Source: Paenochrobactrum glaciei
GTDB taxonomy: Bacteria > Pseudomonadota > Alphaproteobacteria > Rhizobiales > Rhizobiaceae
Assembly: GCF_039522165.1 (NCBI RefSeq)
Contig: NZ_BAAADE010000002.1
Location: forward strand, 496,001 to 560,000
Direction: 5' to 3'
Length of the DNA stretch: 64,000 nt
Shown here piece by piece: positions 52,996-60,382 of this stretch (positions are counted from its first letter, which is position 1; every line of letters begins with the position of its first letter). Both the position numbers and the translations under genes were made by a program. The notes under the pieces are model-generated. The model ran no database searches, was not told the DNA's origin, and worked only from the letters and a program-made list of their open reading frames with translations.

Positions 52996-54168
52996 ATGTG
53001 CAAGATAATAACTAGAACGGCAAAGACTTCACCTGTCCTGCTGGTAACGCTTCTGGGCGGAACATTTTTTGCACACGCAGGTGGCTTTGAGCGCAGCTCG
53101 CAAGATTTCGATATTTTGTTTGAAGAGGGTAATCTGGTGGAAAGCGGCGCGACTTTTGTGGCGCCTCAACGCAAGTTAAAAAATATCAGACCAACCACCA
53201 CCGACTTACCGCTTGTTGCTAATGATACAGTCAATGAGGGCAAATCCTACTGGGTTCCCAAGGTTTCAGCACGTCTACAGCTTGCTGATGATGTGGCATG
53301 TGCGGCGCAATATCGCCAGCCTTGGGGCATTGTCATGGACGTCGGCAAAGATACTTTGCGTGCCTATAGTTCAATTGAACAAGAAATTTCATCACATGAT
53401 ATTGGTGTGAATTGTTCTTATCGTATCGAGGCTGGTGAGAAGGGATTTGTTCGTCTGCTTGGCGGGTTGAGCTATCAGGAGCTAAGCGGCTATCAGACCA
53501 AAATGCTGCGTAACCAGGCAATCGCAACTTTGGACGTTGACGGGCGCTCCTGGGGCTGGCGATTGGGCGCTGCTTATGAAGTGCCGGAGTTGGCCTTACG
53601 CGCCAGCGTGGTTTATCAATCCAAGGTCAAATATGATTTGAGCGGTACGATTGAGGGCGTGATACCTCAGACATTGAATGTTGGTTCCGATGTAAGCCTG
53701 CCGCAATCTGTCGAGTTCAAATTTCAAACTGGCATTGCCCAAGACTGGATAGCGCTGGCATCGGTGAAGTGGACGGACTGGAAAAGCATTCAAGTTGTGC
53801 CCTTTGCGCTCAAGGAGGCCGTTCCGATTTATGGGCTTCCTATCGGTCGGGTGATGAGCTCACTTGATCTATATTTCCGCGATGGCTGGACAGTCACCGG
53901 CGGTGTTGCGCATAAATTCAACGACCAATGGTCGGGTGCAGCAACCGTGACATGGGACAGAGGCACGACAACGGGATGGACATCGCAGACTGATGTCTGG
54001 TTGTTCGGGGCAGGCGCTAATTACAAAGCAACCGATCATCTTGATATTAAGCTTTCCGGCGCTTTGGGCCTTCTGAAATCCGGTGTCTTTCACGATAAAA
54101 TCAGCACCAGTGATTTTGGCACGGATTTGGTCAAAGCATTTTCTGTCGCGGCCAAGCTGAAGTTTTAG
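52996..54168 (+). CDS. OmpP1/FadL-family outer-membrane protein
   Basis: A 390-residue beta-barrel protein with a signal peptide (basic start, hydrophobic VLLVTLLGGTFF, cleavage near AHA-GG). The mature N-terminus is GGFERSSQDFDILFEEGN, then alternating amphipathic strands, and it ends in the C-terminal phenylalanine (VAAKLKF) recognised by the BAM machinery. The family takes up long-chain fatty acids or other hydrophobic compounds; the substrate here is unknown. It is 220 nt after valS. The ribosome-binding site before ATG 52996 is weak (CAGGGAACATAT), and a 24-codon ORF (52934-53008) overlaps the start. Confidence 0.88.
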   Translation: MCKIITRTAKTSPVLLVTLLGGTFFAHAGGFERSSQDFDILFEEGNLVESGATFVAPQRKLKNIRPTTTDLPLVANDTVNEGKSYWVPKVSARLQLADDVACAAQYRQPWGIVMDVGKDTLRAYSSIEQEISSHDIGVNCSYRIEAGEKGFVRLLGGLSYQELSGYQTKMLRNQAIATLDVDGRSWGWRLGAAYEVPELALRASVVYQSKVKYDLSGTIEGVIPQTLNVGSDVSLPQSVEFKFQTGIAQDWIALASVKWTDWKSIQVVPFALKEAVPIYGLPIGRVMSSLDLYFRDGWTVTGGVAHKFNDQWSGAATVTWDRGTTTGWTSQTDVWLFGAGANYKATDHLDIKLSGALGLLKSGVFHDKISTSDFGTDLVKAFSVAAKLKF

Positions 54169-54197
54169 AGCAGGGCTGTAACATAGAGCAGGTATAA

Positions 54198-54233
54198 AAA
54201 AGCCTCCGGTTTGATCAAAACCGGAGGCTTTTG
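54198..54233. terminator. bidirectional terminator between fadL-type gene and DUF2059 gene
   Basis: AAAAGCCTCCGGTTT and AAACCGGAGGCTTTT form a 14-15-bp stem with a 4-nt loop. Confidence 0.88.
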
Positions 54234-54251
54234 ATTGGAAAAGCGTAAAGC

Positions 54252-54797
54252 CTATTGGGCTGGCTTTGGCGCTTCTTCAGTTGCAGGTGCGGCAGCCTTT
54301 GCCTGTGCGGCAAGGGTTTCGCCAACACCAACAGCCAGATCACGGCCAATGCCGTTCTGCCAGATGCCGGCAGCTTTGATCACTTCACGGGTGACAATCG
54401 GGCCTTCTGCAATGAGTTTCTTGCCGCTTTCTGAATTGTAGAAAGTTGCAATAGCTTCAAGGTCAGCCTGCGAGAACGAATTTGCATAGGCGCGGGCGGC
54501 TTCTGTTTCCAGATCAGCGCGGCGTGCTGCCAGTGCAATAGCTTTATCATCAACGGTTTTGGTGATGAGTTCTTCGAGGTTTGGATCTTTCTGGATCAGT
54601 TCTGCTTTCAGCGATGCAGCAGCCTGTGGCAAAATAGCATCGAACTGCTCTGTTGCGCCAATGGCAGCAATCGCAGAACGCGCAGCATTCAGATGTGCTT
54701 CTGAAACGTCCTGAGCATTTGCTCCTTGTAAACCTGCCAGAATACCAAGCGCAGCCAATGGCGCTATCAGACGGTGTAAGCCTGTTGTCTGGTTCAT
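54252..54797 (-). CDS. exported DUF2059-family protein
   Basis: A 181-residue precursor with a signal peptide (LIAPLAALGILAGLQGANA, cleaved about residue 29) and a helical mature domain matching DUF2059: AYANSFSQADLEAIATFYNSESGKKLIAEGPIVTREV. It ends in an Ala/Pro/Lys-rich tail. The function is unknown. The start at 54797 (MNQTTGLHRL) with CGGAG upstream is preferred; the frame runs 18 codons further. It follows rpiA by 20 nt on the same strand, so the two are probably co-transcribed, as in Brucella. Confidence 0.88.
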   Translation of the reverse strand: MNQTTGLHRLIAPLAALGILAGLQGANAQDVSEAHLNAARSAIAAIGATEQFDAILPQAAASLKAELIQKDPNLEELITKTVDDKAIALAARRADLETEAARAYANSFSQADLEAIATFYNSESGKKLIAEGPIVTREVIKAAGIWQNGIGRDLAVGVGETLAAQAKAAAPATEEAPKPAQ

Positions 54798-54816
54798 AAG
54801 GTCGTCACTCCGTAAT

Positions 54817-55521
54817 TTAAATTTTAGACGGTTTAATTGTCCGGATACCATCAGCGCCCGCTATAATAGTGGTTTCCGAAAGTCCGATGAAAAGTCCGTG
54901 CTCCACAACACCCGGAATGGCGAAGAGAGCGTCTGATAATGCTTTTGAATCGGGAATGCGGCCAAAAGATGCATCAATGATGTAATGACCGCCATCAGTC
55001 ACAAAAGTTTTTCCGTCTTTCTGACGTAAAACCAATGCGCCGCTCAAACCGAGTTCGCTGGCTGCTTTTTCGATGGCGCGGGTTGTTGCGCCCAGACCAA
55101 AGCTGTTGACTTCAATCGGCAGCGGAAAGCGGCCCAATGTGTCAACCAGTTTGCTTTCATCTGCAATGACGATCATGGCATCCGAAGCAGCTGCTACGAT
55201 TTTTTCGCGCAGCAAGGCACCGCCGCCGCCTTTGATGAGTGTCAGTGCAGCATCAACTTCGTCAGCGCCGTCAATGGTCAGGTCAAGATGCGGTGTTTCT
55301 TCCAGCGTGGTGAGCGGAATATTCAGCTCTTTGCAAAGTGCAGCTGTACGCTCTGAAGTCGGCACACCGATGACTTTAAATCCGTTGGCAGTTTTTTCAC
55401 CCAGCAGACGAACAAATTCTTCTGCGGTTGAACCCGTGCCGATTCCAAGACGCATACCATCTTTGACATGTGTCAAAGCTTCTGCTGCGGCCGCGATCTT
55501 AAGTCGACGGGCTTCATCCAT
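54817..55521 (-). CDS. rpiA: ribose-5-phosphate isomerase A
   Basis: Interconverts ribulose 5-phosphate and ribose 5-phosphate in the pentose phosphate pathway. The 234-residue protein shows GIGTGSTAEEFVRLLGE, the catalytic region LTIDGADEVDAALTLIKGGGGALLREKI (Asp and Lys) and the C-terminal NPGV-type GIPGVVEHGLFIGL. It is upstream of the DUF2059 gene and divergent from gph across about 310 bp. Confidence 0.97.
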   Translation of the reverse strand: MDEARRLKIAAAAEALTHVKDGMRLGIGTGSTAEEFVRLLGEKTANGFKVIGVPTSERTAALCKELNIPLTTLEETPHLDLTIDGADEVDAALTLIKGGGGALLREKIVAAASDAMIVIADESKLVDTLGRFPLPIEVNSFGLGATTRAIEKAASELGLSGALVLRQKDGKTFVTDGGHYIIDASFGRIPDSKALSDALFAIPGVVEHGLFIGLSETTIIAGADGIRTIKPSKI

Positions 55522-55834
55522 AGTTACATTCCTTTTGAGAGCTGCCCTTTGTGAGAGCCGTAAGGATTCTCGATATTTTGAAGCTTACATTTAGCATGGA
55601 CTGATCAAGAGACAAAAGCACATATTCACTTTGTTTTGAAAATGCTTATCGAAGTTTTTAAAAAATGGCCGCTATTTGAAAAATAATGACCGAAGTTTTG
55701 AATAAGTTAAGCAAAAAACAGATTTTATCGTTTTATTTGCTAACATCCGATATTGGGAACGAATCCGGCTTGAGAGCAGGGCGCTCATCGGCTAGGCATA
55801 GAAATGAATTTGATCACCACTATCGGATATATGA
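55522..55834. other. rpiA-gph divergent intergenic region
   Basis: 313 bp without a gene. It should carry both promoters. I see an 8-bp inverted repeat ATCCGATA (55745-55752) / TATCGGAT (55821-55828) near gph and AT-rich tracts, but no clear consensus promoter or RNA. Confidence 0.5.
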
Positions 55835-56521
55835 ATGTTGAAACCTATAATAGTCTTTGACCTTGACGGCACTTTGGTCGACACGGCAACAGATCTTCTG
55901 GAAAGTCTCAATCATTGTCTTGATGTGGGAGGATTACAGCAAGCCGATCCGGTTTCATTGCGTCGCTATGTGGGCTTGGGCGCACGCGTGATGATCGAGC
56001 GCGCTTATCAGGCGCAGCAAAAACAACTGAAATCTGATCAATTGGATCAGCTGGTTGCTGTTTTTCTGGAACATTACGCGCAGAATATGCCGGGTAAAGC
56101 CAGAATTTTTGATGGTGCTATTGAAGCATTGGATCGTTTTGCCAGCCGCGGTTATCTTCTGGCTATCTGCACCAATAAATTTGAAGGGCTGGCAGTCAAA
56201 TTATTAGACGGTTTGAACCTATCTGATCGTTTTGGAGCTATCAGCGGTTCCGATAGTTTTGCTTTTCGTAAGCCTGATCCGCGCCATCTGACACAAACGA
56301 TTGCAGCTGCCGGTGGCGATGCCGACCGCGCCGTAATGATTGGTGACAGCCGCACCGATATTGATACGGCTAAAGCTGCCGGTATCCCTGTAGTAGCAGT
56401 GGATTTTGGTTATACGGATGTGCCGGTTAATGTTTTAGGCCCAAGCCGGATTATTTCGCATTATGACGAGCTGACCATTTCAATGGTTGAGCAACTGACC
56501 GGCGCGGTAATGCCGCGCTGA
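55835..56521 (+). CDS. gph: phosphoglycolate phosphatase (HAD superfamily)
   Basis: A 228-residue HAD phosphatase that removes phosphate from 2-phosphoglycolate. The four HAD motifs are present: DxD nucleophile in VFDLDGTLVDTATDL (D9, D11), Thr in LAICTNKFEGLAVKLL, Lys in FRKPDPRHL, and the acidic pair in MIGDSRTDIDTAKAAG. The cap domain between motifs I and II is the small helical type. Substrate assignment follows the family and the usual gph-rpiA neighbourhood; other small phosphate esters are possible. Confidence 0.92.
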   Translation: MLKPIIVFDLDGTLVDTATDLLESLNHCLDVGGLQQADPVSLRRYVGLGARVMIERAYQAQQKQLKSDQLDQLVAVFLEHYAQNMPGKARIFDGAIEALDRFASRGYLLAICTNKFEGLAVKLLDGLNLSDRFGAISGSDSFAFRKPDPRHLTQTIAAAGGDADRAVMIGDSRTDIDTAKAAGIPVVAVDFGYTDVPVNVLGPSRIISHYDELTISMVEQLTGAVMPR

Positions 56522-56564
56522 TTGTTACATTTTACCTTTAAGTTCCGGCCTTGTTTGCAAGGCA

Positions 56565-56597
56565 TAAAAAAGAGGCGTTTCAAACGCCTCTTTTTTA
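56565..56597. terminator. bidirectional terminator between gph and ialB-type gene
   Basis: Long palindrome AAAAAAGAGGCGTTT/CAAACGCCTCTTTTTT with an almost loopless centre. An additional GCCTTG-TTTG-CAAGGC hairpin lies just before it. Confidence 0.87.
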
Positions 56598-56618
56598 TTA
56601 TTCATTGTTGCTTCAAGC

Positions 56619-57233
56619 TTAGTTACCAGCTTTAGCTTTGTCCTGTTCAGCCTTCATCTTGGCTTCGAACTCTTTCTGACGCTTCTGAACTGCATCTTGC
56701 AATTCTTTCTGACGTTCTTCGAGTTCGTTCTGCTGCAAGCCCGGGCCTGTCAGGGCATCGGAGAAGCCGCTGAGCGAAACGGAAATCGGGTTTGGCTGAT
56801 TCTGGAAGTTGACCGAAGTCAGAACCATTTTGCCGCCTTTTTTGAATGAATTTACCAATTCATCAGTCAAAGGTGCTTCAGCGATGCAGCGATCCGGGAA
56901 GCAGATGCCGTATTCGACCTTAACTGCTTTGTTGTTGTCAATCTGGAGACCAACACCAGCAGGAATCAGACGTCCGGTCGGAACCGAAACCTGAAAGATT
57001 TTGCGGTTAATCTTACCTTTGATTTCGATCAGATTAACGGCGGTCAGCAGCTGGCCGGAATTGGCGGTTACGATATTCTGCGTGTTGCAGATGTCGTTTT
57101 CTTCCTGCTTGGAGCAAACCTTGAACCAGCCTTCAGGAGGCTGCTGGGCAGAAGCCGGCATGGATGAAGCTGCAAGCAAAGCGAACACGCCAGCCAGTGC
57201 AGATGAGGCCGCGATCGTCTTTTTGCTGGACAT
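56619..57233 (-). CDS. ialB: invasion-associated locus B (IalB) family protein
   Basis: A 204-residue exported protein: signal peptide ending ASSMPASA, then the IalB domain with PPEGWFKVCSKQEENDICNTQ and YGICFPDRCIAEAPL, whose four cysteines probably form two disulfides. IalB of Bartonella was linked to erythrocyte entry, but the family is common in non-pathogenic Hyphomicrobiales. The last ~40 residues form a charged helical tail (ERQKELQDAVQKRQKEFEAK...) that looks like a coiled coil. The ATG at 57233 has AAGGAA upstream. Confidence 0.92.
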   Translation of the reverse strand: MSSKKTIAASSALAGVFALLAASSMPASAQQPPEGWFKVCSKQEENDICNTQNIVTANSGQLLTAVNLIEIKGKINRKIFQVSVPTGRLIPAGVGLQIDNNKAVKVEYGICFPDRCIAEAPLTDELVNSFKKGGKMVLTSVNFQNQPNPISVSLSGFSDALTGPGLQQNELEERQKELQDAVQKRQKEFEAKMKAEQDKAKAGN

Positions 57234-57572
57234 GATCAACAGGTTCCTTTCAACGCTTTCGTTTTGGGCTTTAATCCCGATTACCCCTTTCAGGGCGGTC
57301 AGCTATTGCTTAAACATCTGCAAACTCAATTGTTTAAAAATGAGGCGAGAGCGTGACCAATATGCTTAATGTTGTGTTACACTGACTTATCGGTGTAATC
57401 CAGAGGCCGTTTAAGCACAATTCATTGCAATTGTTAAAAAAATCACATTCGTTTGCGAATGTCACTCTATTGACACGCTTTTTAAAGACCAAAAGCCTTA
57501 ACTTATGCATGATTGTTTACGAATCGTTCTGGTGCAAAAAATATCTACCGGAGCTTATGTCAGGTGAATTTG
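57234..57572. other. ialB - solute-binding gene divergent region
   Basis: About 340 bp without a supported gene. It contains a perfect 7-bp hairpin ACATTCG-TTTG-CGAATGT near 57446-57463, followed by TTGACA, which may be a -35 element for the solute-binding gene, but no good -10 at the right spacing. The solute-binding protein frame extends into it to 57513 without a plausible start. Confidence 0.45.
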
Positions 57573-59405
57573 ATGATGATTAAAACGATAACCTATTCCG
57601 CTTTGCTGACGGCGGCAGTCTCATTGAATCTGACTACATTGACGAGGGCTGAGCCATCCCACTCGCTTGCGATGCATGGTACAGCGGCACTGCCAAGTGA
57701 TTACGCGTATTTTCCATATGTGAACCCCGATGCGCCGAAAGGCGGGCAGGTGCGCTATGGTGTTGTGGGTACTTTCGACAGCCTTAATCCGTTTGTCTTG
57801 AAAAGCATGCGCACCACGGCGCGCGGCCTTTTTATGGATGGTGATTTCGGCAATCTTGTTTTTGAAAGCCTGATGCAGCGTTCACGCGATGAAGCTTTTG
57901 CGCTTTACGGACTTTTGGCTGAAAAAGTCGAAACGGATGAAGAGCGCCACTGGGTGGAATTCACGCTTAACCCGCAAGCCAAATGGTCGGACGGCCAGCC
58001 GGTGACGGTTGAAGACGTGATCTTTACCTATGAGGTGCTGACCGAAAAAGGACGTCCGCCCTATAGCAGCCGGATGAGTCGCATCGAGAAAATTGAAAAA
58101 ACGGGCGAGCGTAAAGTGCGCTTTACCTTCAATGATAAATCCGATCGCGAATTCCCGTTATTGATTGCGTCGACCATGCCGGTTTTGCCAAAACATGCCA
58201 TTGAAATGGATAGTTTTGGCAATGCTTCGCTCAAAGCACCTGTTGGCAGCGGGCCTTATAAAGTAGCGCATGTTTCCCCCGGTCAGTCGATTATTTATGA
58301 GCGCGACACGAATTACTGGGCGAAAGATCTGCCGGTCAAACGTGGCTTTGATAATTTCGACAAGATCAGCATTGAATATTTCCGCAATGAAACGGCCTTG
58401 TTTGAAGCCTTTAAAAAAGGCGTGGTTGATGTTTTTCTTGAGGGCAACCCGACCCGTTGGCAGACATCATATAATTTTCCGGCCGTGAATGACGGTCGTA
58501 TTATCAAAGCCGGATTTACGCGCGGTATCCCGGTAAATTTGTTAGGTTTTACCTTTAATACGCGTCGCGAAATCTTTGCAGATCCACAGGTTCGCCATGC
58601 TTTGAGCCTGTTATTTGATTTTGAATGGGCTAATCGCAGCCTGTTTTCAGATCAATACCGGCGCACCGAAGGTTACTGGTTTGGCTCCAGCCTTTCCGCA
58701 GTTGGCGTTAAGGCTGATGAGCGCGAACGGGCATTGCTTGCCCCTTTTAAAAATGCAGTGCGCAGTGATGTGATGGAAGGCAAATGGCATGCTTCGAGAA
58801 CGGATGGCAGCGGTCATGACCGTAAACTTGTCCGTGAAGCGATGCGCCTGCTGAAAAAAGCCGGCTATCGATTTGAAAAGGGCAAGGCTATCGGCAAAGA
58901 TGGCAAGCCGTTTGAATTTGAAATTATGACCCGCTCGGTGGATGAGGAAAAAGTCTCGCTCGCCTTCAAGCGTAATCTGGAGCGGCTCGGCATTCAGGTG
59001 GTTGTGCGTACAGTTGATGATGCCCAATATCAGCACCGGATGCAGACTTTTGACTATGATATGCTGCTTGGTGCATTGACCGGAACGCTGGCACCAGGCA
59101 ATGAGCAGTGGAACCGTTGGGGCAGTGCCTCACGCGATGCTCAAGGCAGTTTCAACTATGCCGGTGCTGCCGATCCGGCGATTGATGCGATGATTGAAGC
59201 TATGCTTGCTGCGCGTGAACAGGAAGATTTTGTCAGCGCTGTGCGTGCGATGGATCGGGTGTTGATTTCAGGTGATTATTACATCCCGCTTTATCACTTG
59301 CCACAGCAATGGGTGGCGCATTGGGGGCGGGTTAAATATCCTGAAAAGACCTCGCTTTTCGGCTATCAGCTGCCTGCATGGTGGGCTGAAGATGCCCAGA
59401 AATAA
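57573..59405 (+). CDS. ABC transporter peptide-binding protein, YejA-like (SBP family 5)
   Basis: A 610-residue periplasmic solute-binding protein with a Sec signal peptide (cleavage near TRA-EPS). The mature start HSLAMHGTAALPSDYAYFPYVNPDAPKGG and the TFDSLNPFVLK and VTVEDVIFTYEVL segments match the YejA/microcin C-peptide branch of family 5. It probably binds oligopeptides. No permease or ATPase gene is adjacent: marC and gyrA follow, so it is an orphan binding protein here. AGGTGA lies 6 nt before the ATG at 57573, deciding the start. Confidence 0.93.
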   Translation: MMIKTITYSALLTAAVSLNLTTLTRAEPSHSLAMHGTAALPSDYAYFPYVNPDAPKGGQVRYGVVGTFDSLNPFVLKSMRTTARGLFMDGDFGNLVFESLMQRSRDEAFALYGLLAEKVETDEERHWVEFTLNPQAKWSDGQPVTVEDVIFTYEVLTEKGRPPYSSRMSRIEKIEKTGERKVRFTFNDKSDREFPLLIASTMPVLPKHAIEMDSFGNASLKAPVGSGPYKVAHVSPGQSIIYERDTNYWAKDLPVKRGFDNFDKISIEYFRNETALFEAFKKGVVDVFLEGNPTRWQTSYNFPAVNDGRIIKAGFTRGIPVNLLGFTFNTRREIFADPQVRHALSLLFDFEWANRSLFSDQYRRTEGYWFGSSLSAVGVKADERERALLAPFKNAVRSDVMEGKWHASRTDGSGHDRKLVREAMRLLKKAGYRFEKGKAIGKDGKPFEFEIMTRSVDEEKVSLAFKRNLERLGIQVVVRTVDDAQYQHRMQTFDYDMLLGALTGTLAPGNEQWNRWGSASRDAQGSFNYAGAADPAIDAMIEAMLAAREQEDFVSAVRAMDRVLISGDYYIPLYHLPQQWVAHWGRVKYPEKTSLFGYQLPAWWAEDAQK

Positions 59406-59419
59406 GTGATGCAAATGAA

Positions 59420-59455
59420 AAGGCCTTGGAAAGATATTTCCAAGGCCCTTTTTTA
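59420..59455. terminator. terminator between the solute-binding gene and marC
   Basis: Perfect 11-bp stem GGCCTTGGAAA/TTTCCAAGGCC with a 4-nt loop (59422-59447), then CTTTTTT. It slightly overlaps the marC stop on the other strand. Confidence 0.87.
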
Positions 59456-60082
59456 ATTGGCGATCAGTGATTTGACACCGTCAGCCACGAATTGCACCGC
59501 AAGGGCTGCGAGAATGACACCGAGAAGTCGGGTGAGAATTGAGCGACCGGTTTCGCCTAAAAAACGATCTACGCGCTCTGCCAGCAAAAGCGTGACATAG
59601 GTAATGACCATACAGGCCAGAATCACCAGAATGAGCATTGAGCGCTCAACGGGGGCGTGAAAGCCGTCTGAGAGCAGGATGACAGCCGAAATAGCGCCGG
59701 GCCCTGCAATCAGCGGAATAGCAAGCGGGAAGGCGGCGATATTGTGGATGTGATCTTTGGTGATGGCAACTTCAGCGCTTTTTTCTTTGCGCTCGGTGCG
59801 TTTTTCAAAAATCATTTCAAACGCAATCCAGAACAGGAGCAGGCCACCGGCCACGCGGAATGCGCCGATGCTGATGCCAAAGAGGCTCATGATCTGTGCG
59901 CCTGCTATGGCAAAGATGGTGAGCAGGATGAAACCGATAATGGTTGCACGTTTGGCAACTTGATTGCGCGCTTGCCGGTTCATGCCCGGTGTCAGCGCTA
60001 AAAACAATGGAGCTAATCCGGGAGGGTCAATTGTTACAAGCAGTGTGACCAGAGCACTCAAAATTGTATCAATGAAACCCAT
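59453..60082 (-). CDS. MarC-family membrane protein
   Basis: A 209-residue protein with six hydrophobic helices and the MarC signatures DPPGLAPLFLALTPGMN near the N-terminus and FPLAIPLIAGPGAISAVI in the middle. MarC proteins were once tied to multiple antibiotic resistance, but E. coli marC was later shown not to contribute; the transport function is unknown. In relatives it also lies upstream of gyrA. It diverges from gyrA across 300 bp. Confidence 0.93.
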   Translation of the reverse strand: MGFIDTILSALVTLLVTIDPPGLAPLFLALTPGMNRQARNQVAKRATIIGFILLTIFAIAGAQIMSLFGISIGAFRVAGGLLLFWIAFEMIFEKRTERKEKSAEVAITKDHIHNIAAFPLAIPLIAGPGAISAVILLSDGFHAPVERSMLILVILACMVITYVTLLLAERVDRFLGETGRSILTRLLGVILAALAVQFVADGVKSLIAN

Positions 60083-60382
60083 GGGGTCTTAGTCCTCCGG
60101 TTGAAGTCACGACTCAAATTGTTAAAGTAACGCTTATGTTAGCTTAGTTGCCGCTGCAGGTCGATGAACTGCCTTTTCGACTATAGAATGAAGTTTGGAC
60201 ATATCCTGTGGAAAGGTGATTGGCGCATAACTTCTTGTGCCGGGGTTGAATTGTGAATATCTTTCAAAGTGTTGAATTTCATTCACATTTCAGTAGTCGC
60301 AAAAAGCAGGTAAATTGGTGTTTTGCGAGTTTTTCCTATATAAGTTGTGTTTACCGATTCTGTTAAGAAAGACCTTTGAATA
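60083..60382. other. marC-gyrA divergent region
   Basis: 300 bp without a gene, holding the gyrA promoter candidate at 60315-60343. No RNA or repeat was recognised. Confidence 0.5.
60315..60343 (+). promoter_or_regulatory. candidate gyrA promoter
   Basis: TTGGTG (60315-60320) and ATATAA (60338-60343) are separated by 17 nt and lie about 40 nt before the gyrA start. A sequence match only. Confidence 0.4.
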
